Shown here one piece after another: positions 1 through 9,800 of a stretch of DNA of 19,046 bases. Location: contig FLMG01000915.1 of assembly GCA_900088475.1 (NCBI GenBank), positions 3,685-22,730 on the forward strand, written 5' to 3'. The stretch is from Hyphochytrium catenoides (taxonomy: Eukaryota; Sar; Hyphochytriomycetes; Hyphochytriales; Hyphochytriaceae). Made by a program: the position numbers and the translations under genes. Under the pieces are notes generated by a model. It saw only the letters and a list, made by a program, of their open reading frames with translations. It did no database searches and was not told the DNA's origin. How positions within the stretch are numbered: the first letter of the stretch is position 1; each line of letters begins with the position of its first letter.

Positions 1-2564
1 AGGAGACTCCACGCCGATTTCCTGCATACGCCGTTCACCTTTGGAACTGCTCACCTTCCTGGAAGACGTAAGGGAAGAGGCCATCGCCGATATTGAAGCG
101 CTGAGGGAGCCCTCGGGAGCCGACTGTGGCTGAGGGGCATCTGGAGCTGGGCCTTCTGTCTGGGGAGCCGCTACAAACGGGAGAAGCACCCGGAATGGAA
201 GAGGATGTTAAGCTTTATTTTAGCAGAAGAAGGACAGATGAAGAACGTGACTCACCGTCATCCGCATCACTCCGACGACCAAAAAGTGTCTCCCGGAGGC
301 CGGGAATGACCTGAAGAAGGTTTTCCAAGCTCCTTAAGAGGAAGACAAAATTTTGGATGAGAAGAGTAAGATTTGCGAACGTCCCGGATGGATAATGCGG
401 AGCGCATGTGACGCGTGTGAACCAGAATGCCAACAAATTCATGAGTACGGGAAAAAATATGGAGAACAATACGTGAACAGCTAGCCGCTGAGGTGCCGGA
501 GTCGCCACAAAGACGACGACACAACAATAGGACGGGGCGAAAGCTTACGATCTGTGTTTGAGGCCGAACTTTTGGTCCTCTATTCTTGCGTTGATTTGCA
601 TGAGGAGGAGTGCACATCTGTTGTACGTCGACGGGTCCTTGTCTTGCAGGATGCCCTCGAGATGCCAGTACATCTGCAGCGCCAGATGGATGGAATTTCC
701 GAGGTGCTCCTTGTACTCTGGGGCGGTGCATAGTGAGATCAATGCCTCAGAAAGAAGCTTCGACTTCTGATCATCTGCGGTGACGACGATATGCATGAGC
801 TGAGGGAGGTACAGCTCCACCTACATGGACGGAGGGGCAGAGGGGTGAAAAGATGGCTTTCTCGGTAACGGGAGGGAGAAAGGGTGGAGTGGAAGATGGA
901 AGTCAACTGACAGATGGGTCAACTGGTGGTGCGATACCGTAGAGTGGGCACCTGAGATGGAGGGACTAGAGTCTCAGGTGCTATGAGATCTTAGTGCAGC
1001 CACAGCTTTACCTGATCGAGGTGGGTCGCTGCATACTGAGAGAAAACATCCACGACCTCCTGAAACCCTTTGTCCTCGGAGAGATACTTGTGCATCAACC
1101 TAGCTCACGTGAAAAGAGAAGAGAGTAGACGGCGATGAAAAACGGAGTAGGGAGAGGGAAAGTGAGCAAATAAGAGGAGGTAAAATGTGGCTTAGATCGG
1201 GCAGATAGAGACAGAGAATTGAAGGCTCTTAACGGCAGGTCCTGAGGAGGAAGGGCAGAGATGGCAATTGGATGACGAACGGTTTAGCTTGAAAGAGGAT
1301 ACGAAGAGGCAGAGAAGGCAGATGGAAAAGGAGGCAAGCGTGAGCAAAGGCTATGAATTCCGCTCTTACGTGACAGCAATGTGTGCATCAAAAGATGGAT
1401 CCTGAAGGATGGATTGCAGGCCGTAGAGGGTCCGCTTCCTCTCAAGCAAGCTGACGCTGGTCGGACCTTGAGCTATAGCGAAGGCCTCGAGCCAACGGCG
1501 CTTCTCATCTGTACTCTCCGCCTCGACTATTACATTTGTGGATTTGTGCACGAAGACAGCTATTCCGTTGCTATAAGAGAATAGCCCTGTGAGCTAGAGG
1601 TTGAACGGAGGCAGATGGCAGGAGTCAGTAACGATGCAGCGATGAACGATGACAGGACAGAGAATGACAAACTGCACACGCCAGAGGGAGGGAGAGAGAG
1701 AAAAAAAGTAAACGAGCAAAAGAGGAAATAAGACAAAAGAGAGGGAGAGAGAGAGCAATCGAGGGGAGAGCAGATAGGGACCAAACGACGGGCACAAACG
1801 GCAATCAAAAGAGAGTTAGCCAGTAAGAGTCAAGGTTTACCTTTAGCTTCCCTGCTTGAGTGGCTTCCTCAAGGTCGCAGGCGCCGGAGACCAGGTAGGT
1901 GGCCTTCGGCTTGGCCTTTTGAGTTACGCTCTCAGGTGACTTGTAGAGGAAGAACTCCCGACCACGGAGCACGCCAAAGCGCCGTTTCCTGGTGGTTGCG
2001 CAGAGGAGAAATAAGCAGAAAGACAGAAGCCCAGAGAGAATCCTGAGTTAGTGGCAGAGCGCGAGGCAACCTGCTCAAGCTCCATCACCTGAGATAGTAC
2101 CGCACGTGCAGCCAACCCTGCATCGAGATCTCCTCCGCCTCCTCGACTGCGAACGACTTGGCATCCATCGGCTGAGAGGGCTGGGTCCGAGGAGTTGGGG
2201 GCTGGCTCTCTTTCTCCGTCTCTTTCTCCTTCTCCTTCTTAAAAGATGGGGAGAGAGAAGTCCCGATGGACGGCTGTCTGGCAAGGGGTGATGCGGGAGA
2301 CTGTGAGGATATCTTGGCTGGTGACTCCGATAAGGAGGAGGGAGTCTGCAGTGACTCCTTCTCCTGGACGAGGCTGGACGCCACAGGGTCGGCCGTGGGA
2401 CAGTCCAGATGGTCTGGCGACCGACTTGAGTCTGAAAGGTCAACATCGGATGCCTTGCTCTCTTCCTGCTGCTCTCTGGCAGCATCACGCTCGTTTTTCT
2501 CCATTTTGGGGTCCTCCGACGTCCAAGCCTCGACAGGATGTGGTTGTGCTTGTTCCGTCTCCAT
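1..2564 (-). CDS. Type III phosphatidylinositol 4-kinase (PI4K-beta-like) with N-terminal PH domain; partial at its 3' end
   Basis: Predicted exons, in order of transcription: 2564-2089, 1988-1841, 1593-1370, 1099-1012, 820-549, 332-256, 170-1 (runs off the window). The phases agree throughout and give 485 codons. The start is the first ATG after an in-frame TAG at 2661-2663. Residues 1 to about 145 are a charged Ser/Pro-rich leader with a KEKEKETEKE run. A PH domain follows (about 147-250): GWLHVRYYLRKRRFGVL, then a strand reading LFSYSNGIAVF, and the closing helix DEKRRWLEAF with the conserved Trp. Next comes the PIK/LKU-type helical segment, with VELYLPQLMHIVV and SIHLALQMYWHL, which match the YLPQL and SLQ helices of PI4KB. 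The kinase core lies beyond the window, so catalytic residues cannot be checked. The family phosphorylates phosphatidylinositol to PI4P on Golgi and other membranes. The PH domain suggests extra lipid targeting (inference). The exact 3' boundary of the last exon is uncertain: a possible donor GTGAGC lies at about 54-49, but the frame stays open to base 1. Confidence 0.82.
1594..1840 (-). other. PI4K intron with a long pyrimidine-rich (sense strand) tract
   Basis: This predicted intron joins the two PH-domain exons. The donor is AAG|GTAAAC at 1840 and the acceptor is CTCTAG at 1594. Positions about 1683-1770 are almost pure purine on the + strand (GAGAGAGA and AAAAAAA runs), which is pyrimidine in the transcript. 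The tract begins well upstream of the acceptor, so it is longer than a usual polypyrimidine tract. Similar tracts lie in the neighbouring PI4K intron and in the region upstream of the start. Confidence 0.7.
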
Positions 2565-3786
2565 TTTACTCACTATGCTGATCCTCGTCCGCAAGATAGA
2601 CAAGCCCCCGTTTGCTGGCAAACTGCAGTGCTGGCTGGCGGGGAGAGAGATTCCCGTTGACTAGGAGCACATGATCTGGAGTGGGACCATGGGACGGAGA
2701 GTAGAAGAGAGGACCTAAAGAGGAAGAAATAAGGACTCAGCGAAGAAAGGAGGAAATGCACAGACAGAAGGAGAAAGAGAGAGAGCAAGGCGCTGCCGCG
2801 TGACGAGGATCTGCCTGTCCCAAGCTTTGGAATGACTGTCCAGCTGTCGTCAGACGGACAGCGGGGCCGACGGCGTGAGCTCAACAGCGGCTCGAGCCTC
2901 CTCCTAAGGGAATGCCCCAAGCACAGAGAGAGACACCTGCCGACGTTCAAGACAGAGACGGGAACATCCGGAAGAAGAGTCCTGGAAAGCAGTGTTACAC
3001 AGTGAGGAGGCAGAAAGGGAGATATGGAGGTCGGGGAGAGAGATAGACAGCGAGAGACCGAGACAGAGAACGCCGTCTAAGAGCCATCATAACCGTCCTT
3101 TTGCCCTATTCGTAACGCCTCTATAGCCGGTAACGGCCACTATGGAGATCTGGAAGCAAAGCATGCCTCAGAGCTTCAGTCGGTTTGTCTGACGGCCCCG
3201 GCACTCAGAAGACTGTCCGCCGCTGCTCTCTACAGATCTCTCGCTGCTGCCGGCTCGCAGGCCATGGCGCAGCGATAAAGAAGCGCAGAGGATGAGACTT
3301 GTCGAGCAGCTTAGTATAAGTGTTAGATGAAATCAAACGTAGGGGCGAGCACTGTTGTTGGATATGGGCTGGCTCGTGGTCCCAAATCTGAAGAAGATTG
3401 ATGAGAGACTCGCCACTCTATACGCTACGCCGTCCATCTTCCATCTAATTGCCCCTTGCATGGGCCACACTCATGAAAGAGAAGGTCCCAGTGCGCTGGG
3501 AGGGACTGTCTATACATTTGCATGACAAAGAACTCATAGCTGTGCCCTGGGATATTCTCCAGGTGCCATTAAAGGAGCTAGGAATTACCTTCAGACGACC
3601 TCCACTTATCATGTAACAAACTGACTGACGGTCTGCCGCGAGTACGGATACCAAGAAACGTCTGAGCCGCTCAAGGTCTTACGGAAATGAGGGCAGGGCA
3701 ACGCCAACGTGTGTTTAACATATAGACTACGGATGACCGTGTGCACATTTGCTGACGTTAGACCTGGACTCGCTTTTCGTTTCCAC
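2565..3786. other. Intergenic: 5' flank of the PI4K gene and 3' flank of the serine hydrolase gene
   Basis: I see no gene with coding character here. The part next to the PI4K start (about 2693-2790, and again 3010-3075) is strongly purine-rich on the + strand, so pyrimidine-rich in the PI4K sense direction, as expected for a 5' leader or promoter. Short open frames at 2573-2950 and 3445-3654 (minus) show compositional bias or no family resemblance. No tRNA-like cloverleaf or TATA box could be called with confidence. Confidence 0.6.
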
Positions 3787-5394
3787 CTACAGCTCTCTCA
3801 CACCCCGGCCGCCCCATGTGAGATGATGGTAGCCGTTGGCTTCACCAGTGGCCGAGAACGTGAACTCGATCTCATCATCTGGACGCACTAACTGAATGAA
3901 GCGGTGCGGACTCACTGCCACTAAGAGATATCCCTCTCCTAACGACTCGCCAGCTTTCAGAGACCCTGCTGAATTGCTAGCACTCACGTTGGCCACCTTC
4001 TCTTTCTGGATATCGTGTCCTGACTTCCCAATCCTCCTCCTATCGTCGCTTTGTTGCAATATGGGTAGAAGCCGGAGTCCTCCCTTGCCTGCTTCAGCCT
4101 TTATTAGGTAGGAGTGGGACTGGTAGGGAGGCAGCAGTCGATATCTGCCTTCAAAGCAAGAGTAATCAGGCAATGTGACAGCCACAACCGGTCTTGGGAG
4201 TGTGGGCGCCGATCCTTTCATGATAAGCGCAGTGATGGCCTCTGCTATCACCTCAACAGCAGCCTGTCTGCAGTTTGCGAGCACCGCCACACAGAAGCTG
4301 CCGCTAGAGTCATAAGTGTTCCTTTCCAATGACGCTTCCGCCTTGTGGCGTTCAAAAGCCATTCTCATTGTTGACTGGTAGCCACTGAAGATGTCCCCGG
4401 AGTGGGAAAGCATCAATACTCCGTAGCAGTCATCGGCTCGGAGACCATAGCCATAGTACTTGCCCTTATCTTCTTCCCCGTTCTCTGCGAGCGGGGCTGC
4501 CTCGCCCTCTTTAGATACAGGAGGGGCAACCCGGGCTACGTGCTTTGTGAACATTAATTCTCTCGATTCTCGCGTCAGAACCTTATCGCTTTGAAGGGCA
4601 AGGTACCACTTGACCATGTCTAACGTCGTTGAGTACATCCCACCGCAGGCTGCTAGCGAGCCGATATCCTCCCAGGGAGCCACTTCCACCTCTCCCAGCC
4701 CGTTCACGTGGTACCCAAAAGCACGTCGCTGCAGAAGTAGGGAAGGGCGGTCGAGACCAGAGTCAAGCATGCCTGCTGGCTGGAGAATATGAGCACGAAG
4801 AAATTCATCAAAGGAGACTCCCGAGACCATCTCAATGATTTGTCCTAGCAAGATCCACCCACTGTTGCAGTACTCATACCGGCTCCCAGGCTCGAAAGCA
4901 AGAGGATGAGCCTTTACAATTTCAATGACTTCCCCAGGCGAGAGAGGCATTCTAGAGTTCAGCGGCGTGGCGTTCTTATCGAAATCGTAGAGGCCTGAAG
5001 AGTTGGTAAGGAGGTGGTGAATGGTGACTTTCTCCCAGTGCGGGTGGCCATCATCGAAGTATTCTCTAAGCCGAGTGTCTACAGATAGAAGTGACTGTTC
5101 TCTCAGGCGTAAGATGCAGGCAGCAGTGAACTGCTTGGTGATGGATGCTATCCTATATCGGCTGGTGGCTCTGTTGGGGACGTTATGCTCAATGTTCGCC
5201 ATGCCAAAGCTTTCAGAAAAGATCACAGAAATGCCTAGATACACGGCGACGGATCCTGAGAAGAAGCGATGCTCTTGGTGTGCCTGCAGATACTTCTTGA
5301 TGATCCCACAGGTCTCGACAGCTTTGCCTCCTGTCGCTTGGTCTTCATCAATGCCACCCATAACTGTCTCGCCATCCTTCTGATGCTCCGTCAT
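3787..5394 (-). CDS. Beta-lactamase-fold serine hydrolase (class C / penicillin-binding-protein-like), intronless
   Basis: A single uninterrupted frame of 535 residues starts from the ATG at 5394-5392 and stops with TAG at 3789-3787. Three family motifs are present in the right order and spacing: S-I-T-K with Ser84 and Lys87 (nucleophile and general base, in YRIASITKQFTA), Y-C-N at 175-177 (in YEYCNSGWILLGQI), and H-S-G at 331-333 (in MLSHSGDIFSGYQ). HHLLTNSSGL is the family's usual helix between the first two motifs. A C-terminal extension of about 130 residues ends in FSATGEANGYHHLTWGG, like the lipocalin-type tail of many serine hydrolases. No signal peptide or membrane segment is visible, so a cytosolic location is likely. 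The family includes esterases, D-aminopeptidases and LACTB-like proteases, and the substrate cannot be told from sequence. It is the only intronless gene in an intron-rich window. Its neighbours give no clue to its role. Confidence 0.9.
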   Translation of the reverse strand: MTEHQKDGETVMGGIDEDQATGGKAVETCGIIKKYLQAHQEHRFFSGSVAVYLGISVIFSESFGMANIEHNVPNRATSRYRIASITKQFTAACILRLREQSLLSVDTRLREYFDDGHPHWEKVTIHHLLTNSSGLYDFDKNATPLNSRMPLSPGEVIEIVKAHPLAFEPGSRYEYCNSGWILLGQIIEMVSGVSFDEFLRAHILQPAGMLDSGLDRPSLLLQRRAFGYHVNGLGEVEVAPWEDIGSLAACGGMYSTTLDMVKWYLALQSDKVLTRESRELMFTKHVARVAPPVSKEGEAAPLAENGEEDKGKYYGYGLRADDCYGVLMLSHSGDIFSGYQSTMRMAFERHKAEASLERNTYDSSGSFCVAVLANCRQAAVEVIAEAITALIMKGSAPTLPRPVVAVTLPDYSCFEGRYRLLPPYQSHSYLIKAEAGKGGLRLLPILQQSDDRRRIGKSGHDIQKEKVANVSASNSAGSLKAGESLGEGYLLVAVSPHRFIQLVRPDDEIEFTFSATGEANGYHHLTWGGRGVREL

Positions 5395-6874
5395 CCTCCA
5401 GCCTAGAGGACACAATGTCCAGTTCCTTTTTGACCTTGCTAACGCTTAAGTGGTTCTCCTTCCCTCCGTTCCCCAAGAATGAAAGACGGCAAGTGGCTCT
5501 GAAGAAAGACACTGATAACCTGATCTGTTGACACTTGGAGATGGACGTTGTAGAGGAGACTCTCAAGGCGTTTCCTGAAGACGGAGGAGGTGGTGGTCGA
5601 ACTGCGCCGCCCTTCTACGGCCAGGAGGAGAGGAGAACACTGAGGGGCAGGCGAAGCCAAGGAAGAGTGATGATGGGAGGATGCACGCAATCTCCGCTAG
5701 CTGCTTTGCTGCTGCGGTGTGATGGAGGCTGCTGCTGCTGGGAGGCAGGCGGGCGGGCGGGATGACAAGCACGAAGCCAGAGAGCCAGAAAGAGCCAGCA
5801 GAGCATAAAGAACGCCCACAACCCATTTAACATCAGATACAAAAAGTGGGAAAGTTCTCATTAAACGATCAACAAACCTTCATATCTTACTGGCAGTAAT
5901 AATAAGAAAGACATCCAGCCGTGCATGAAGCTCGCCACCCAATACCCCCTTTTCCTTGCCAGTAATAGTATCGAGGTTTCTGATTGGACCATATTTTTTT
6001 CTTTTGGGAATAGAATGTGTTGGGTTTTATCGAGTGTCGCATAGATTGTGACTCTTGATGGCTGGATGGGACTGGCTGCAGATCTCCCGATGCACAGAGG
6101 CATCAAAGGCACGAGCTCAAGGCAAGGCCAGGGCACCGATCGCACGTTCTCCATACTTCGCAAGATGCGCATGAGTAGTGCTCAGTCAGGGGAGCTGAGG
6201 TGTCAACCAATAGGAAGATAAGAGGTGTAGGGCAACGTATAAGGTCTGTCGAGTATACTGTGGCAGAAGCAAGAGAGACCCGGCATGTGGAGGGGGCAGA
6301 GAGTCTTGGCACAAATTTTAGCGATGAAGAACAAAGAGCTCGGCGTGACTACAATCTAAGTATAATGACTGCCTGTGTCAGAGACCCCTTGCTGCACGAG
6401 GAGCTGTCATAGTCGTGCTCCTCCTTGACACAGCTACTGCAAAATGGGGGATGTCAGGATGGGCATGGGCTCTTCTGTCGACACTTGGTTTGGCATAGCT
6501 GATTGCCAGGGAGCGGCAGCACGGGCCCAGCAAGTGCTTGTAACAAGTACTTTATCCGGGGATACCCTCCCGTCATGACCGTGACGCGCATCTCTTCTTG
6601 CATCGAACCCACTCCTGCTTGTTCAGTGGAATAAACTGCACCCCACATGGTGTCTAGGGGTTAGAGACAGGGATGCGTGTTGGTGACAGATTACTCTTTC
6701 GATGACTAGGCTCCTTAAAGAGCATTGCCCAGTGCACCCGAGACGATCCTCTGAGTCGAGCTGCAAAGCTGTTGGAAAGGAGATAGAAGTGCACTGATGA
6801 TAGTGAACATTAGAGGCACTGGCCTCCACTAATAGAATAATCTCTGATTGCCTACAGTCACATGAGCCTTCTTT
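5395..6874. other. Intergenic: 5' flank of the serine hydrolase gene and 3' flank of the BSD/coiled-coil gene
   Basis: This is about 1.5 kb without a supportable gene. The open frames present (for example 5563-5842 and 6103-6312, minus) are short, overlapping and of biased composition. A GC-rich stretch at about 5690-5760 has CTG/GCT and GGCGGGCGGGCGG runs. An AT-rich stretch at 5990-6030, with a T-run, lies further upstream. Both would be consistent with promoter material for the hydrolase, but no motif was decisive. Confidence 0.55.
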
Positions 6875-6890
6875 TCACTCCCATTCTCCC
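6875..6890 (-). other. 16-nt terminal coding exon of the BSD/coiled-coil gene
   Basis: The long exon ends at 6962 with the phase-2 donor TTG|GTAAGC. The acceptor TTTGCAG at 6897-6891 has a good pyrimidine tract. Splicing gives W-G-E-W-E followed by TGA at 6877-6875. Reading through the donor instead gives a different, stop-terminated end, so the tail depends on this splice. Confidence 0.7.
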
Positions 6891-9800
6891 CTGCAAACAG
6901 TGAAAAGTCAGTGTCGGAAGCAGCAGCAGCGAGTGGCTGATGGAATGAATCCGATGCTTACCAATCCTCGGTCTCTGTCGCAGCAGCGGTGGGTAGCTTT
7001 CGCTCAGGGGCCGTTGCAATTGCGTTAAGATCCTGCGCGAGTGCTGTCGTAGCTGGGACTGGGGGAGAAGGCAAAGGGATGGTAGCAAGGAGCGGCTGCT
7101 CCATCCCTGGCGCGGTGAAGGCAATCATTCTCTTTTCATAGGAAGCGATCAATGTTTTCTGTTCTTCCTTCAACCTTGCCTCCAAGTCTGTCATCTCTTT
7201 GAGGAGCTTGCCCTTGACATCTTCATGAGTCCTTTGAAGATCTACCAACTCCTGTCTCACGGCCTGGAGCTCCGCTTCCCTTCTCTGCAACTGCGTTTTG
7301 ATGAACTCAAGCTCAACTTGGGCCTTACTATATCCTTGCTCTTCAGCATGTCTTAGAGCTGTTTGCTGCTTGTTCTCGATCACCTGCTGCGCCTTCTTCA
7401 GCTTCAAGGCACGGGTCTTCCACAGCTTCACTTCCTCTGCCAATCTAGATCCGTCTCCACCCTCAAGTGTGCCCTCAACAGACCCTGTGACTGACGAGGT
7501 ATCAGAGGAGTCATCGGGAATGGCACTTATCGCACCGCTACTGGGCCGTCGTGGACTGCCAGCAGGTGCCTTGACCTCTTGTCTCTCGGACAAACCGGCT
7601 AGTTCCGCTCTATGCCGGTTTTGGATATCGGCGAGGCGGGTCTCAAATTCAGATCTCAGCGTTGTCTCTACCTCCACCCTTGCCTGTGTGACAGCGGCCG
7701 AGAGGTCGGATTTGTGCTGGGACTGAAGAGCTTCAAGTTGTTGTTCATACGTGGCAGCAAGAGACTTCAAGTCGGCGTCATGCTTCGTCTCAAGCTCTAA
7801 CGTCTGGCGCTCAAATTGCTGATGGGCCCTTGCAGCTGCCTCTCTGGCCTCGGCTAGTATCGCGGCATTCTTCAGCTGCTGGTCCTCAGCTTCAGCTTGA
7901 TACTTGTGGGCCAATGTCTCCAGCTCAGCTGCATGACGGTGCTCAAGCTCCGCAATGTAACCTTCGTACTTAGTACGCAGCGAAGCTTCAACATCTTTTC
8001 TCCCAGCGGCAGCTTCAGCCTCCCGCACCTTCGCATCTGCCAGAAGTTGTTCTCTTTGCCTCTCACTGGATGCCCTAAGCTCCGAATCATACTTAGTGAC
8101 AAGGTCTGCGATTTGCCTTTCGTACTGATCCTTGAGAGCAGAATGGACTTCCTCTCTTGCGCCTGCCAAGGTCTCTGATAGCTTTGCCTCATGCTCAGCT
8201 TGAAGCTCAGAACGTAACGCCTCTAGCCTCTCAGCCGTTGTTAACGCCTCTCTTTCCTTGTCTGACTCATAAATGGTTCGCATTTCTTGCCTTGCCGTTT
8301 CGAGCCGTGCCTCCCATTCTTCCTCCCTCTTCGCAGACGAACTACTCTCCCTGAGCACGAGTTGGGCTTTAAGTGCCATTATTTCTTGGTGCAAAGCAGA
8401 CTTCTCATGCTGGTGGATTGCTGTCATCGATGTAAGTTGCTCTTTGAGCGCGGACAGCTCACCATTCACGGCTTGCGAAGAGTATGTTTGTCCCTCAGTG
8501 CGCCCGCGCTCAAATGCTTCCTGGACTTCATGTCTCAGCTTGTCAATGGCACCTTCTAATACCATCTGTTGCTCCTGTCCTCTGGCTTCGGCGCTTTGAG
8601 CTCGCTCCTGGGTAGCTTTCAGTTCGGTGCGAAGCTTCTCAATTTCGTCAGTCCCTTCTTTAAGAGAGTCGAAGTGTTTATGGAGGTATCTTCCGAGGTC
8701 TTCATACGTTTGAATGCCTTGCATAGTGTTCTGCTCAAACCCACATGCTGTACACAGCCTGTTCAAGCAAGCGTCCTCCGTCTGCTTCCTTATCTCCTGC
8801 AGCTGTCTTTCGTAAGCCTCCACCGTCTCCTGCATGACACATAGATGGCCATGTTATGAGGGGATGTGACCACGCTACAAGTAAGTGAAGAAGAACCTTC
8901 ATAAGCTGCTGATGGCGCTCCTCCGAAACGCTCTTCTCTGTTTCTTTTGCTGGGACTCTGGCAGTCGCCCCGGCTTCAAGGCCCTGCTTGAATCCTTCTT
9001 GCCGCGCTATGTCAACCTGCATCTCCATCTCTGATCGCAGCTTCTCAGCTACCAGTACGCGGGAAAAGAAGACCATGAGAAAGAGAGACCAGTAAGGTGG
9101 GGTGGGGGCGAGGCCGGTAGGACGGCGGAGCCAAGGAAGGAGCAAGTGTCACTTACTGGTTTGAGTAGACTCTTGATAGGCCATTTGGTAGCCTTCACGT
9201 CGTGCCTGGTCCATTGCAATATCGCGCTCAGACTCCAGCCGAGCCGTCAGAGTCCTTAGCTCTTCCACGTGCTTACTCTCCACACCCTTGAGCTCCTGTG
9301 TGTGCTTTGCCTCCGCTTCCTTCAGCTTCTGAAGAACCTTTGACGCTCTTGACTTCCAGAGCTCCACCTCCTTCTGAGCCGACTGTTTCAATTCTGCCGT
9401 ACTGGCACTCGGTGTCGTCTGGCTGTCCTTAGGGGAGACGGCGGAGTCGCTGCCAGGGCTTTTCAGGATTTCTGGAGAGTTACTAGGCGGAAGGGTTATC
9501 TGCATGCCGCTACTTGACTCTGAACCTGGCATAGTCTCTTTATTTTCATCCTCCTTCTCTCCTGTCTGAAATAAGACTTCTTCGGCAGTATTGTCCGGGA
9601 AAGAAGTCTCTGCGGCATTCTTTTGGTGGAAGTAGAAGCTATGAACCGCAGGATGCAATCTGGTAAGTGTCCACGGACCTCGCTGCTATAAGGACGAACC
9701 TACCGGGCCCAAAAGTCCTCAAACGAGCATTCTAACGGAACTATTTCGGCGAAGAGCTCCTGAAGCTCGGGATTTGTCTCCAGCAACTGGTCGCGTCACA

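Noticed and set aside
267-731. 154-codon minus-strand open frame overlapping the PI4K helical exon
   Set aside because: It is a shifted frame of the 820-549 exon and the following intron. The PI4K frame has family motifs and consistent splice phases, while this one has none.
2573-2950. 125-codon minus-strand frame upstream of the PI4K start
   Set aside because: The Leu/Ser-rich protein comes from a pyrimidine-rich tract, not from coding selection, and it does not lead into the PI4K frame.
3445-3654. Possible small minus-strand gene of 69 codons
   Set aside because: No recognisable family, no clear start and no supporting splice partners. It is kept as intergenic.
5563-5842. Leu/Trp-rich minus frames that look like a membrane or signal segment upstream of the hydrolase
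   Set aside because: Two overlapping frames of biased composition; neither joins the hydrolase frame through a convincing splice, and the hydrolase has its own ATG.
7298-8599. Several plus-strand frames of 90-142 codons
   Set aside because: They are the complementary strand of the coiled-coil exon, a common artefact where Glu/Lys/Ala/Gln codons dominate.
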